Part shown: one piece after another, positions 1 through 7,160 of the stretch
How the letters are laid out: each line of letters begins with the position of its first letter
Numbering within the stretch: the stretch's first letter is position 1
Assembly: GCA_045601445.1 (NCBI GenBank)
Contig: JAZRZQ010000058.1
Span: forward strand, 1-12,428
Source of the DNA: RGIG5579 sp045601445
GTDB taxonomy: Bacteria; Bacillota; Clostridia; Oscillospirales; SIG627
DNA: 12,428 nucleotides
Direction: 5' to 3'
Made by a program: the position numbers and the translations under genes
Notes under the pieces: model-generated
Database searches by the model: none
Told to the model about the DNA's origin: nothing
What the model saw: only the letters and a program-made list of their open reading frames with translations

Positions 1-1985
1 AAGTTATCGTCTGCAAGTATCATGTCCGCTACGTTCTTGGTAACGTCCGTACCCGTGATACCCATACCGACACCGATGTCGGCAGATTTGATGCTGGGAG
101 CGTCATTAACACCGTCACCGGTCATAGCGGTTACCATGCCACGGCGCTTCCAAGCAGAGACAATGCGAACCTTATGCTCGGGCTGAACGCGAGCGTAGAC
201 GCTGTATTGATCGATCATACGATCTAATTCCTCGTCACTCATCGAATCCAGATCACTGCCGCGGATAGCCTGATCGGCACTTTGAATGATTCCGAGCTCC
301 TTGCCGATCGCAACGGCAGTATCAATATGGTCACCCGTAATCATTACGACTCGAATACTTGCACCACGGCAAGCGTCGACCGCCGCCTTGACCTCGGGTC
401 TGACAGGATCGATCATTCCGCAAAGTCCAAGGAAGATCAATTCCTTTTCAAGCGTCTCGGAATCTTCCTTCTCAGGCTTTTCGGTAAGAGGACGGTAAGC
501 ACAGGCCAAAACGCGCAGAGCCTGATCGGCCATATTCTTGTTTTCCGAAAGGATCTCGGCGCGCTTTTCCTCCGTCAAAGGAGAAGGCCCGTCATTCGTC
601 AAATAATACTCGCATCGACGAAGCAGTTCATCGGGCGCACCCTTGGTAAACTGAGTAAACTGATCTCCGTCACGAACAACGGTCGTCATCATCTTTCTGC
701 CGGAATCAAAAGGAACTTCGGCAACGCGGGGATAGGTCTTTTTCAGGTCGTTCTTATCAAGACCGCTTGCAAAAGCAAAATTAACAAGTGCACATTCCGT
801 CGGCTCGCCGATCGCAGTTTTCTTTTCAAGATCATACTCGGCATCCGAAGAAAGCGCCATTGCTCTGGCAAGGAAAGCTTCATCGGGAGAATAGGAACGA
901 ACAACCGTCATCTTGTTTTGCGTCAAGGTACCGGTCTTGTCGGAACAAATCACCTGCGCGCAACCGAGCGTTTCAACTGCGGTCAGACGGCGAATCACAG
1001 CCTTTCTCTTCGACATTTTGGTAACACCGATCGAAAGCACGATGGTCACGACGGCGGCAAGTCCTTCGGGGATGGCGGCAACGGCAAGGCTGACGGCAAC
1101 CATAAAGGCTTCCAAAAATTCGGTAAAGTAATCGTGAGGACCGGCACCGAACAAGACGCGGCAAGCGCCTACGGCAAAAATCAAAATACTGATACCCAAA
1201 ACAAGCCAGGTGAGGATCTTGGAAAGGCCCGCAAGACGGATCTGCAAGGGGGTCTGCTCCTCCTTGGCCTGCGTGAGTGCACCTGCTATCTTACCCATTT
1301 CGGTCTGCATACCGATCTCAACGACTACCGCCTTACCGCGCCCGTAAACGACGGTACTGCCCATATAGCACATATTTTTGCGGTCACCGAGAGGAACGTT
1401 GTCAACGTTGGAAGACAACGCTTCGTGGATCTTATCAACGGGGACAGATTCACCGGTCAGAGCCGCCTCCTCAATTTTCAGGGAAGCAGATTCCAGAATA
1501 CGGCAATCTGCAGGCACGGAGTCGCCGGCTTCAAGCAAGATGACGTCGCCGGGAACAAGATCCTCGCTCTTAACCATAATCATCTTACCGTCACGAAGGA
1601 CACGCGATTGTGCGGCCGTCATTGTCTTTAAAGCTTCAATCGCTTGTTCTGCCTTACTCTCCTGAATGACACCGAGAACGGCGTTCAGCACGACAACGAA
1701 AAGAATGATGAATGCATCGGCAAAGGACTCCGGATGATTGCCGGGTATGCTGTTGTTGATGATCGTCGTGACGACTGAGATCGCGGCGGCGGCAAGGAGA
1801 ACCAAGATCATCGGATCGACAAGCTCTTTCAAAAAGCGCTGAAGGAGCGTCTCCTTCTTGCCCTCTGCCAACTTATTTTTTCCGTATTGCTCGGTTCTCT
1901 TCTGAACGGAGGATTCGGAAAGCCCGTTTTCAGAACTGTTAAGCTCATCGAGCACCTGTTGACTCTCCAAAAAATATGGTTTCAT
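1..1985 (-). CDS. Cation-transporting P-type ATPase (P2A-like, Ca2+/Mn2+ exporter type), 3' end cut by window
   Basis: An ATP-driven membrane pump that would export divalent cations. About 661 codons are visible; the family usually has 870-900, so the last membrane segments lie off the left edge. Visible in order: an N-terminal cation-ATPase domain (YFLESQQVLDEL), M1-M2, an actuator domain with LTGES, the M4 motif IPEGL (Glu about 307), the phosphorylation motif DKTGTLT (Asp about 349), GEPTECAL, KGAPDE (Lys about 448), MITGDH, and the hinge TGDGVNDAPSIKSAD (622 onward). The frame is unbroken. ATG at 1985 is chosen because AAAGGA lies 11 bases upstream; an in-frame ATG at 1997 abuts that site and is the alternative. 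The ion-binding residues of M5, M6 and M8 are outside the window, so calcium versus manganese cannot be read from the protein. The riboswitch-like leader upstream favours a role in manganese efflux. That assignment is inference; the family assignment is firm. Confidence 0.95.
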   Translation of the reverse strand, partial: MKPYFLESQQVLDELNSSENGLSESSVQKRTEQYGKNKLAEGKKETLLQRFLKELVDPMILVLLAAAAISVVTTIINNSIPGNHPESFADAFIILFVVVLNAVLGVIQESKAEQAIEALKTMTAAQSRVLRDGKMIMVKSEDLVPGDVILLEAGDSVPADCRILESASLKIEEAALTGESVPVDKIHEALSSNVDNVPLGDRKNMCYMGSTVVYGRGKAVVVEIGMQTEMGKIAGALTQAKEEQTPLQIRLAGLSKILTWLVLGISILIFAVGACRVLFGAGPHDYFTEFLEAFMVAVSLAVAAIPEGLAAVVTIVLSIGVTKMSKRKAVIRRLTAVETLGCAQVICSDKTGTLTQNKMTVVRSYSPDEAFLARAMALSSDAEYDLEKKTAIGEPTECALVNFAFASGLDKNDLKKTYPRVAEVPFDSGRKMMTTVVRDGDQFTQFTKGAPDELLRRCEYYLTNDGPSPLTEEKRAEILSENKNMADQALRVLACAYRPLTEKPEKEDSETLEKELIFLGLCGMIDPVRPEVKAAVDACRGASIRVVMITGDHIDTAVAIGKELGIIQSADQAIRGSDLDSMSDEELDRMIDQYSVYARVQPEHKVRIVSAWKRRGMVTAMTGDGVNDAPSIKSADIGVGMGITGTDVTKNVADMILADDN

Positions 1986-2007
1986 TTCCAATGGCATCCT
2001 TTCAAGC

Positions 2008-2038
2008 AAAAAAAATACTCGGTACTTGCTGTACCGAG
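2008..2038 (-). terminator. Intrinsic terminator in the ATPase leader (riboswitch expression platform)
   Basis: On the minus strand an 8-bp stem CTCGGTAC/GTACCGAG with loop AGCAA is followed by TA and then eight T. It sits between the aptamer and the ATPase start, so it can stop transcription before the gene. Part of its 5' arm and loop (2025-2033) can instead pair with the upstream stretch at 2050-2059, which would be an antiterminator. It may also end readthrough from the rsmG operon, for which no other terminator is visible. Confidence 0.85.
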
Positions 2039-2065
2039 TTATTCCCTCATACAAGCAAGACCTGT

Positions 2066-2156
2066 ACAAGAGTCTGGTTATTTAAGATATGCCAAATCTG
2101 AAAACAGATCGGACTGGTGACATATCACGCCAACGGCGCCAACTACTCCCTCATGT
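2066..2156 (-). promoter_or_regulatory. Probable manganese (yybP-ykoY family) riboswitch aptamer
   Basis: Read on the minus strand, the leader begins with ACATGAG (2150-2156), which pairs with CTCTTGT (2066-2072; one U-U mismatch) as P1. It is followed at once by GGAGTAG (2143-2149), the hallmark L1 sequence of yybP-ykoY RNAs. Next come a short hairpin GCGCC-GTT-GGCGT and a long arm closed by GATATG/CATATC (2121-2126 with 2086-2091), containing CCA/TGG and ATCTG/CAGAT. ACCAGA then precedes the 3' side of P1, where known members have AGCAAGA. This matches the two-arm layout in which L1 and L3 dock to bind Mn2+ and Mg2+. Placement directly before a P-type cation ATPase is typical of the class. 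The L3 sequence departs from the usual form, so an Infernal score should confirm it. Confidence 0.78.
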
Positions 2157-2163
2157 GACAAAT

Positions 2164-2192
2164 ATTATACCAAAAACGGTCAGCTTTGTCAA
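2164..2192 (-). promoter_or_regulatory. Sigma-A promoter for the riboswitch-ATPase unit
   Basis: Minus-strand TTGACA (2187-2192) and TATAAT (2164-2169) are both perfect consensus with a 17-base spacer. The expected transcription start is at about 2156-2158, which places the 5' end of the RNA at the first base of riboswitch helix P1. It lies just downstream of the rsmG stop codon, so the ATPase can be transcribed apart from the operon before it. Confidence 0.9.
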
Positions 2193-2213
2193 GGCAAAGA
2201 TTTCGACAAAGAC

Positions 2214-3002
2214 TTACAAGGTTTTCGATGTCATTTTTGACCATTTGCGGGGGTAAATCGACGGAGTCGGCTTCACTTTCCGAATGATAATCAGTTGCCG
2301 AGATGCCTGACAAAACTCTCGGATTGCTTCGGATTCCGCCTCGTCAAAGCCAAAGTCCTTGATAGCTTCGGGAGAAAATTCAATCGGTATGGTTTTTTCA
2401 AGTTTTCCTCCGAGCGTCGGGATCGCTCGAAGGCTTGCCTGTAGCTCCTCCTGAGCCTTGGCGCCTTTCATAGCAATGAATATGCCGCCTACTTTAACAA
2501 AAGGCAAACAAAGCTCGCACAAAACGGGAAGTCTGGCAACCGCACGAGAAACGCAAACGTCAAACCGTTCTCTCATCGGGCCGCTCTTCCCTGCCAACTC
2601 TTCGCCCCTTCCCCAAACGGGATGCACGCAGGAAAAGTCGAGCAAACCGACGTTTTCCGAAAGCGCACGAATCTTTTTCTCCGTACTGTCGATCATCGTC
2701 AGATCCGCCTTCGGTGCAACGGAAGCGATGGGCAAACCCGGAAAGCCGCCGCCACAGCCGATGTCGCAGATGCGTTTGTTTTCGATCGCACTTTGAAATT
2801 CAGGAACAAAAAATAATGTCAAAGAGTCAATGATATGCTTGAGCGTAACGTCTATCGGCGAGATGAGTGAGGTGATATTGATCTTTTCATTGGTCTCGAC
2901 GACGCGATCGTACAGCCTGGAGAAGATCGAGAGATCCTGCATTTTTGCAACCTGCGGGACGAGTGCACCGATCAAACGAAGATGTTTTTCTTGTAGTGGC
3001 AT
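2214..3002 (-). CDS. rsmG: 16S rRNA (guanine-527-N7)-methyltransferase RsmG
   Basis: Methylates N7 of G527 in 16S rRNA using S-adenosylmethionine, in the cytoplasm. The 262-residue protein carries the family signature NEKINITSL (38-46), the SAM-binding motif CDIGCGGGFPGLPIA (79-93), the acidic end of strand 2 in MIDSTEKK, VSRAVA (151-156), and the C-terminal YPRK typical of RsmG. It is slightly longer than the usual 210-240 residues. It is the last gene of the operon: its ATG comes three bases after the mnmG stop, and its ribosome site GAGAGG lies in the final codons of mnmG, which suggests translational coupling. No terminator of its own is visible before the next promoter. Confidence 0.96.
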   Translation of the reverse strand: MPLQEKHLRLIGALVPQVAKMQDLSIFSRLYDRVVETNEKINITSLISPIDVTLKHIIDSLTLFFVPEFQSAIENKRICDIGCGGGFPGLPIASVAPKADLTMIDSTEKKIRALSENVGLLDFSCVHPVWGRGEELAGKSGPMRERFDVCVSRAVARLPVLCELCLPFVKVGGIFIAMKGAKAQEELQASLRAIPTLGGKLEKTIPIEFSPEAIKDFGFDEAESEAIREFCQASRQLIIIRKVKPTPSIYPRKWSKMTSKTL

Positions 3003-3005
3003 AGC

Positions 3006-4892
3006 CTACCTCTCATTCATATTCAGGTATATGAGCAGAACGCTGATGTCTGCCGGAGATACTCCGGAAATACGGGATGCACGGCCGATATTCTCCGGCC
3101 GCATGTGATCCAGTTTTTGCCTTGCCTCCAGGCGAAGCCCGGAAATCTGATGGTAATCAATCCCGTCCGGGATCGGTTTTGATTCCAATTTGCGGAATTG
3201 CTCGGCCTGCTTTAGCTGTCTTTTGATGTAGCCTTCATATTTAATCTCAATTTCCGCGCGAAGAAAAACCTCTTCCGGCAGATCAGGACGAGTTTTATCG
3301 ACCGATTGCAAAACGGAATAGCTCAACTGCGGGCGACGGATCAAATCGGCAAGTCGTGCACCACCCGTGACCGTTTGGCTGTCGACCGAGCGCAGCAAAT
3401 CGTTCAATTCCGCGTCGGGAGAAAGATAGGTATTCTCTGCACGCTTGATCTCACGATCAATGGCTTCAAACAGTTTTTTCTTGGCAAGGTAACGCTCATT
3501 GGAGATCAAGCCGACTCTTCTTCCCTCCTCGAGGAGTCTCCGATCGGCATTATCCTGACGGAGAATTAAGCGGTATTCACACCGACTTGTCATCATACGG
3601 TACGGCTCGTTGGTGCCTTTCGTTACAAGATCATCAATCAGCGTGCCAATATAGCTTGATTCGCGAGTCAGCACCATTTTTTCTTTTCCCAAAACGCGCA
3701 GAGCTGCGTTGATACCGGCCACCAAGCCTTGGCAAGCCGCTTCCTCGTAGCCGCTCGTGCCGTTGAACTGTCCTGCACCAAACAGCCCTGCGTGATCCTT
3801 AAATTCAAGTGTCGCACGAAGCTGGGTCGGATCAATGCAGTCATACTCGATTGCATATGCCGTACGCATCACTTGCGCCCGCTCCAAACCGCGGATCGAA
3901 TGGATCACCTTATTTTGAACGTCCTCGGGTAAAGAGGAAGACAGACCTTGAACATAGATTTCAAGTGTGTTCTCCCCCATTGGCTCCAAAAACAGCTGAT
4001 GACGCTCCTTATCGGGAAAGCGCATCACCTTATCTTCAATGCTCGGGCAATAACGCGGTCCCGTGCTTTTGATCTTTCCCGAATACAACGGACTTCTATG
4101 AATATTGTCACGAATGATCTCGTGGGTCTTTTCGTTGGTATAAACAACGTAGCATTTCTTTTGTCTTTTTTGCAAAAAGCTCTCGGAATCGGTGTCGTAT
4201 GCAAAATGAGACGGTTTTTCGTCTCCTTCCTGAACCTCACAAAGCTCATAGTCGATGGAATCGGCATGAATTCGAGCAGGAGTGCCCGTCTTGAAGCGTC
4301 TGGTTCGGATACCCATATCGTTTAAGGACTTCGTCAAAAAGCAAGCCGGATAGAAATTATCCGGCCCTGCCGAATATGAAACGTCTCCGACTACGATATT
4401 AGAATCAAGATAAGTACCCGCACAGATAACAACGCTGCGAGCCAGATACTGCGCCCCGAAGCGCGTGGTAAGGAGATAAAAATCACCACTTTTTTCGACG
4501 GAACAAATTTCAGCCTGAATCAAGCGCAAATTCTTGCAGTGCTCCAAAGCAGACTTCATATAATGGTGGTATGCGCGTCGATCCGATTGCATACGAAGCG
4601 AATGTACGGCAGGGCCTTTTCCGAGATTGAGCATACGGCTTTGCAGAGAGGTCGCATCCGCTGCGCGTCCCATCTCACCTCCGAGCGCATCGATCTCGTA
4701 GACAAGATGCCCCTTTCCCGTTCCTCCGATGGAGGGGTTGCACGGCATATTTCCGACCGCTTCCAGAGACAGCGTGAACAAAACGGTATCAACGCCCATT
4801 CTTGCCGAAGCCAATGCCGCCTCGATTCCTGCGTGACCGGCTCCGATAACAGCGACCTTGCAATCACCGGAATGAAAAACAAACGATTCCAA
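3006..4892 (-). CDS. mnmG: tRNA uridine-5-carboxymethylaminomethyl modification enzyme, FAD subunit MnmG (GidA)
   Basis: Works with MnmE to install the carboxymethylaminomethyl (or aminomethyl) group on wobble uridine 34 of certain tRNAs, using FAD and methylene-tetrahydrofolate. Visible: the FAD-binding VAVIGAGHAG near the N-terminus, the catalytic-cysteine motif MPCNPSIGGTGKGHL (Cys about 51), the second conserved cysteine in RYCPSIEDKV (about 282), and the C-terminal GidA-associated helical domain ending in GRASRISGVSPADI. A TTG start at 4892 is chosen because a strong AAGGAG lies six bases upstream; this gives 628 residues, close to the 629 of E. coli. An ATG at 4937 would give 643 residues and a 35-base overlap into mnmE, with a poorer ribosome site. 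The family call is certain; the start is likely. Confidence 0.95.
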   Translation of the reverse strand: MESFVFHSGDCKVAVIGAGHAGIEAALASARMGVDTVLFTLSLEAVGNMPCNPSIGGTGKGHLVYEIDALGGEMGRAADATSLQSRMLNLGKGPAVHSLRMQSDRRAYHHYMKSALEHCKNLRLIQAEICSVEKSGDFYLLTTRFGAQYLARSVVICAGTYLDSNIVVGDVSYSAGPDNFYPACFLTKSLNDMGIRTRRFKTGTPARIHADSIDYELCEVQEGDEKPSHFAYDTDSESFLQKRQKKCYVVYTNEKTHEIIRDNIHRSPLYSGKIKSTGPRYCPSIEDKVMRFPDKERHQLFLEPMGENTLEIYVQGLSSSLPEDVQNKVIHSIRGLERAQVMRTAYAIEYDCIDPTQLRATLEFKDHAGLFGAGQFNGTSGYEEAACQGLVAGINAALRVLGKEKMVLTRESSYIGTLIDDLVTKGTNEPYRMMTSRCEYRLILRQDNADRRLLEEGRRVGLISNERYLAKKKLFEAIDREIKRAENTYLSPDAELNDLLRSVDSQTVTGGARLADLIRRPQLSYSVLQSVDKTRPDLPEEVFLRAEIEIKYEGYIKRQLKQAEQFRKLESKPIPDGIDYHQISGLRLEARQKLDHMRPENIGRASRISGVSPADISVLLIYLNMNER

Positions 4893-4898
4893 ATCGAA

Positions 4899-4904
4899 CT
4901 CCTT
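4899..4904 (-). promoter_or_regulatory. Ribosome binding site deciding the mnmG TTG start
   Basis: Minus-strand AAGGAG overlaps the mnmE stop codon (4903-4905) and lies six bases before TTG at 4892. No comparably spaced site precedes the in-frame ATG at 4937. Confidence 0.75.
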
Positions 4905-6285
4905 ACTTTCCAACGCAAAAACGCGAAAAAACTTCATTCAAAATTGTTTCTCCCGCACTCTTCCCATCAATTTCAAGAAGAGATGCAAGAGCTGACTCCA
5001 GAGTCAGCGAGGCAATATCCTTATATCCGTTTTGAATTTGAAGCGAAGCCTCGGAAATCAATTCGCGACACCGCGAGACGCCGGCTTGCTGTCGGGCATT
5101 GACAAGGATCTCACCCTCACGATAGGCTGCTTCATCGGAAATAAAATGTGCCTCGACTCTTGAAATAAGAGCAGAAAAATCCATTTCGCCATCAAAACGG
5201 AAAAAGGCAGCAGGCTGCTTCAAGTCAAGATCAGACGCCCCAATGGCTTGGGGAAGATCCTGCTTTGTGAGTACGGGAATCACGAGGGCATCCGTCACGG
5301 ATTGAAGCGATCGAAGAACGATCCTATCGTCCTCCTCCAAGGGCCTTGAAGAATCAAAAAGAGCAAAGATGAGTTCTGCGTCGCGCAAGGTAGCAAAGGT
5401 TTTTTCGATACCGATTTTTTCAATGGTATCCCCCGTCAGCTCCCGCACGCCCGCAGTATCGGAAAGATTGAGCAGCACTCTTCCGAATTTGACGGGATAC
5501 TCGATGACGTCTCTTGTCGTTCCCGCAATATCGGTCACAATGGCACGGTCTTCACCAAGCAAAGCATTGAAGAAGGTGCTCTTTCCGACGTTTGGCTTTC
5601 CGACGATCACGGCGCTAACGCCGGCGTTAACGGCCCTTCCGATCAGATAGGTATCCGTCAGTCGAGCGCACTGTGCTTCAATTTTTTCAAGAATCAGCAA
5701 AAGCTCGTCATCCGACAGACTTTGAAGATCTTCTTCGGGATAATCCAGATATGCCCAAAGAGACGATGCCGCCGAAAGAAGGCTCTCGGAAATGCGACGA
5801 ATATGCTCAGAGAGCCGGCCGCGTGCGGCTTTGGATGACAGTAAGGCCGCCGACTCGGTTTTTGCATCCAAGAGATCGGCAATGCCTTCCGCCGCCGTGA
5901 GGGAAAGCTTGCCGTTTATAAATGCGCGACGGGAAAACTCTCCCGGTTCTGCCATCACCGCGCCGCAAGACAGCACCGAAGACAAAATCATTGACGTGAT
6001 GACTTCGCCCCCATGGCAGGAAATTTCGACAACATCCTCACCCGTAAAGGAAAAAGGCGCCTTAAAATAAGTCACAAGTCCATCATCCAGCACAGTTTTT
6101 TGATCGGAGGAAAGGAGATTGCCGTAAACCTGAGAGCGCGTCGGGTGATCCGAGAGTAAATCCCCCTTCAAAGGGCGAAAAATCCGATCGGCAATGGCGC
6201 AAGCGTCGGTTCCCGAGATGCGAATCACGGCAACGCCGCCCTTTCCACGGGGCGTAGAAATCGCGGCAATGGTAGAAAATAGCAT
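4903..6285 (-). CDS. mnmE: tRNA modification GTPase MnmE (TrmE)
   Basis: GTPase partner of MnmG in wobble-uridine modification; the N-terminal domain binds a folate one-carbon donor. The 460-residue protein starts with TIAAISTPRGKGGVAVIRIS, the folate-binding N-terminal region. The helical domain is split by a G domain: G1 GKPNVGKS (229-236), G2 AGTTRD (254-259), G3 DTAG (276-279) and G4 TKQD (340-343, where NKxD is usual). It ends in FCVGK, the conserved C-terminal C-x-G-K. ATG 6285 is preferred over an upstream in-frame TTG at 6306 because AGGAAGGA lies five bases before it. The mnmG ribosome site overlaps its stop codon, so the two partner subunits are probably translated together. Confidence 0.97.
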   Translation of the reverse strand: MLFSTIAAISTPRGKGGVAVIRISGTDACAIADRIFRPLKGDLLSDHPTRSQVYGNLLSSDQKTVLDDGLVTYFKAPFSFTGEDVVEISCHGGEVITSMILSSVLSCGAVMAEPGEFSRRAFINGKLSLTAAEGIADLLDAKTESAALLSSKAARGRLSEHIRRISESLLSAASSLWAYLDYPEEDLQSLSDDELLLILEKIEAQCARLTDTYLIGRAVNAGVSAVIVGKPNVGKSTFFNALLGEDRAIVTDIAGTTRDVIEYPVKFGRVLLNLSDTAGVRELTGDTIEKIGIEKTFATLRDAELIFALFDSSRPLEEDDRIVLRSLQSVTDALVIPVLTKQDLPQAIGASDLDLKQPAAFFRFDGEMDFSALISRVEAHFISDEAAYREGEILVNARQQAGVSRCRELISEASLQIQNGYKDIASLTLESALASLLEIDGKSAGETILNEVFSRFCVGK

Positions 6286-6290
6286 ACGAA

Positions 6291-6298
6291 TCCTTCCT
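6291..6298 (-). promoter_or_regulatory. Ribosome binding site of mnmE
   Basis: Minus-strand AGGAAGGA is followed by a five-base spacer and ATG at 6285. It rules out the longer reading from TTG at 6306, which would translate through the site. Confidence 0.85.
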
Positions 6299-6310
6299 GA
6301 AAACAAAGAA

Positions 6311-6330
6311 GCGGCGGGAATGCCCGCCGC
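6311..6330 (-). terminator. GC-rich hairpin between khpB and mnmE (attenuator or RNA processing site)
   Basis: A perfect 8-bp stem GCGGCGGG/CCCGCCGC with a four-base loop lies in the only real gap inside the distal operon. On the minus strand it is followed by TTCTTTGTTTT, an interrupted U-rich tract, so it could be a weak terminator that lowers mnmE-mnmG-rsmG expression. It could also be a stabilising 3' end for the upstream message. Confidence 0.55.
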
Positions 6331-6335
6331 AAATC

Positions 6336-7124
6336 TTATAAATTCACCATTTCGGTATCTTCAACATCGGCGAGATTGATATCTTCGATGCTCTTTGCCT
6401 TTACGATGGTGCGAGGCTCCCGCACGGGATTGTACTCGTAAACCACCTTCGGCTTATCGGACGGAGCAGAGTTTTTCTTCGTCCGAGTTTCTTTTTTGAC
6501 GCCTCCCTCGGGAGACATCACCACGCGACGCTCTTCGCCGGATCCGATCGAATGGGTCTGGACGCCGCCGATCTCTTGCGCTTGCGAATGAATGATTCGT
6601 CTTTCGTAGGCACTCATTGGCTCAAAGGTAACGTTTCTACCCGTTTTTTTCACGCGGGCCGCCGTCTTGCGAGCCAAGGCTTTGAGTGCATTCTCGCGCT
6701 TGGAGCGATAATTTTCAATATCCACGGTAACGCGAACGAAATCTTCGCCGTGACGGTTGGTCACAAGGCTGAGAAGATACTGGAGCGCATCCAGCACTTC
6801 GCCGTGATGGCCGATCAATACGCCGAGATTCTCCCCCTCAAGCGTGTAGGCCAATTCGCCGTTTTCCTTCTCTTCGCAATGAATGACCGCTTCGATGCCG
6901 GAATTGCGGATAAACGTCTGCAAAAAATCCTCGGTGGCCTCCCGAACGCCGGGAACGTATTTCACCAAAATTTTTGCGTCGGAAGAGCCAAGTCCGAGAA
7001 AGCCTTTTTTTGCTTCCTCCAGAACCGTGTAATTCAATTCTTCCTGCTGCATCTGAAGTTGCTGCGAAGCAAGGGCAAGGGCTTCCTCGACACTTTTTGC
7101 GGTAAAGGTCAATTCTTTAAACAA
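6336..7124 (-). CDS. khpB: KH/R3H-domain RNA-binding protein KhpB (Jag, SpoIIIJ-associated)
   Basis: An RNA-binding protein that in other Firmicutes pairs with KhpA and influences cell elongation and small-RNA biology. The 262 residues show a Jag N-terminal domain (1-52, ending KKGFLGLGSSDAKI), a KH domain with the GHHG loop (105-108, normally GxxG) leading into EVLDALQYL, and an R3H domain (about 160-208) with the R-x3-H signature at 175-179 (ERRIIHSQAQ). A charged tail of about 55 residues follows. The linker between Jag_N and KH is short compared with pneumococcal Jag. The start is a TTG at 7124, supported by GGAAGGAAG seven bases upstream; no ATG fits. It sits directly after yidC, the usual pairing. 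Confidence 0.94.
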   Translation of the reverse strand: MFKELTFTAKSVEEALALASQQLQMQQEELNYTVLEEAKKGFLGLGSSDAKILVKYVPGVREATEDFLQTFIRNSGIEAVIHCEEKENGELAYTLEGENLGVLIGHHGEVLDALQYLLSLVTNRHGEDFVRVTVDIENYRSKRENALKALARKTAARVKKTGRNVTFEPMSAYERRIIHSQAQEIGGVQTHSIGSGEERRVVMSPEGGVKKETRTKKNSAPSDKPKVVYEYNPVREPRTIVKAKSIEDINLADVEDTEMVNL

Positions 7125-7131
7125 AATGCCA

Positions 7132-7140
7132 CTTCCTTCC
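7132..7140 (-). promoter_or_regulatory. Ribosome binding site supporting the khpB TTG start
   Basis: Minus-strand GGAAGGAAG lies seven bases before TTG at 7124, in the 36-base gap between the yidC stop and khpB. Confidence 0.75.
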
Positions 7141-7160
7141 TAAAATTAAAGGGTTGCCCC

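Noticed and set aside
282..1631. 449-codon plus-strand open frame
   Set aside because: It lies wholly antisense to the P-type ATPase, whose minus frame carries every family motif without a break. The plus frame has no recognisable motif and no good ribosome site.
4539..5102. 187-codon plus-strand frame across the mnmE-mnmG junction
   Set aside because: Antisense to two well-supported genes, with low-complexity arginine/serine-rich composition typical of shadow frames.
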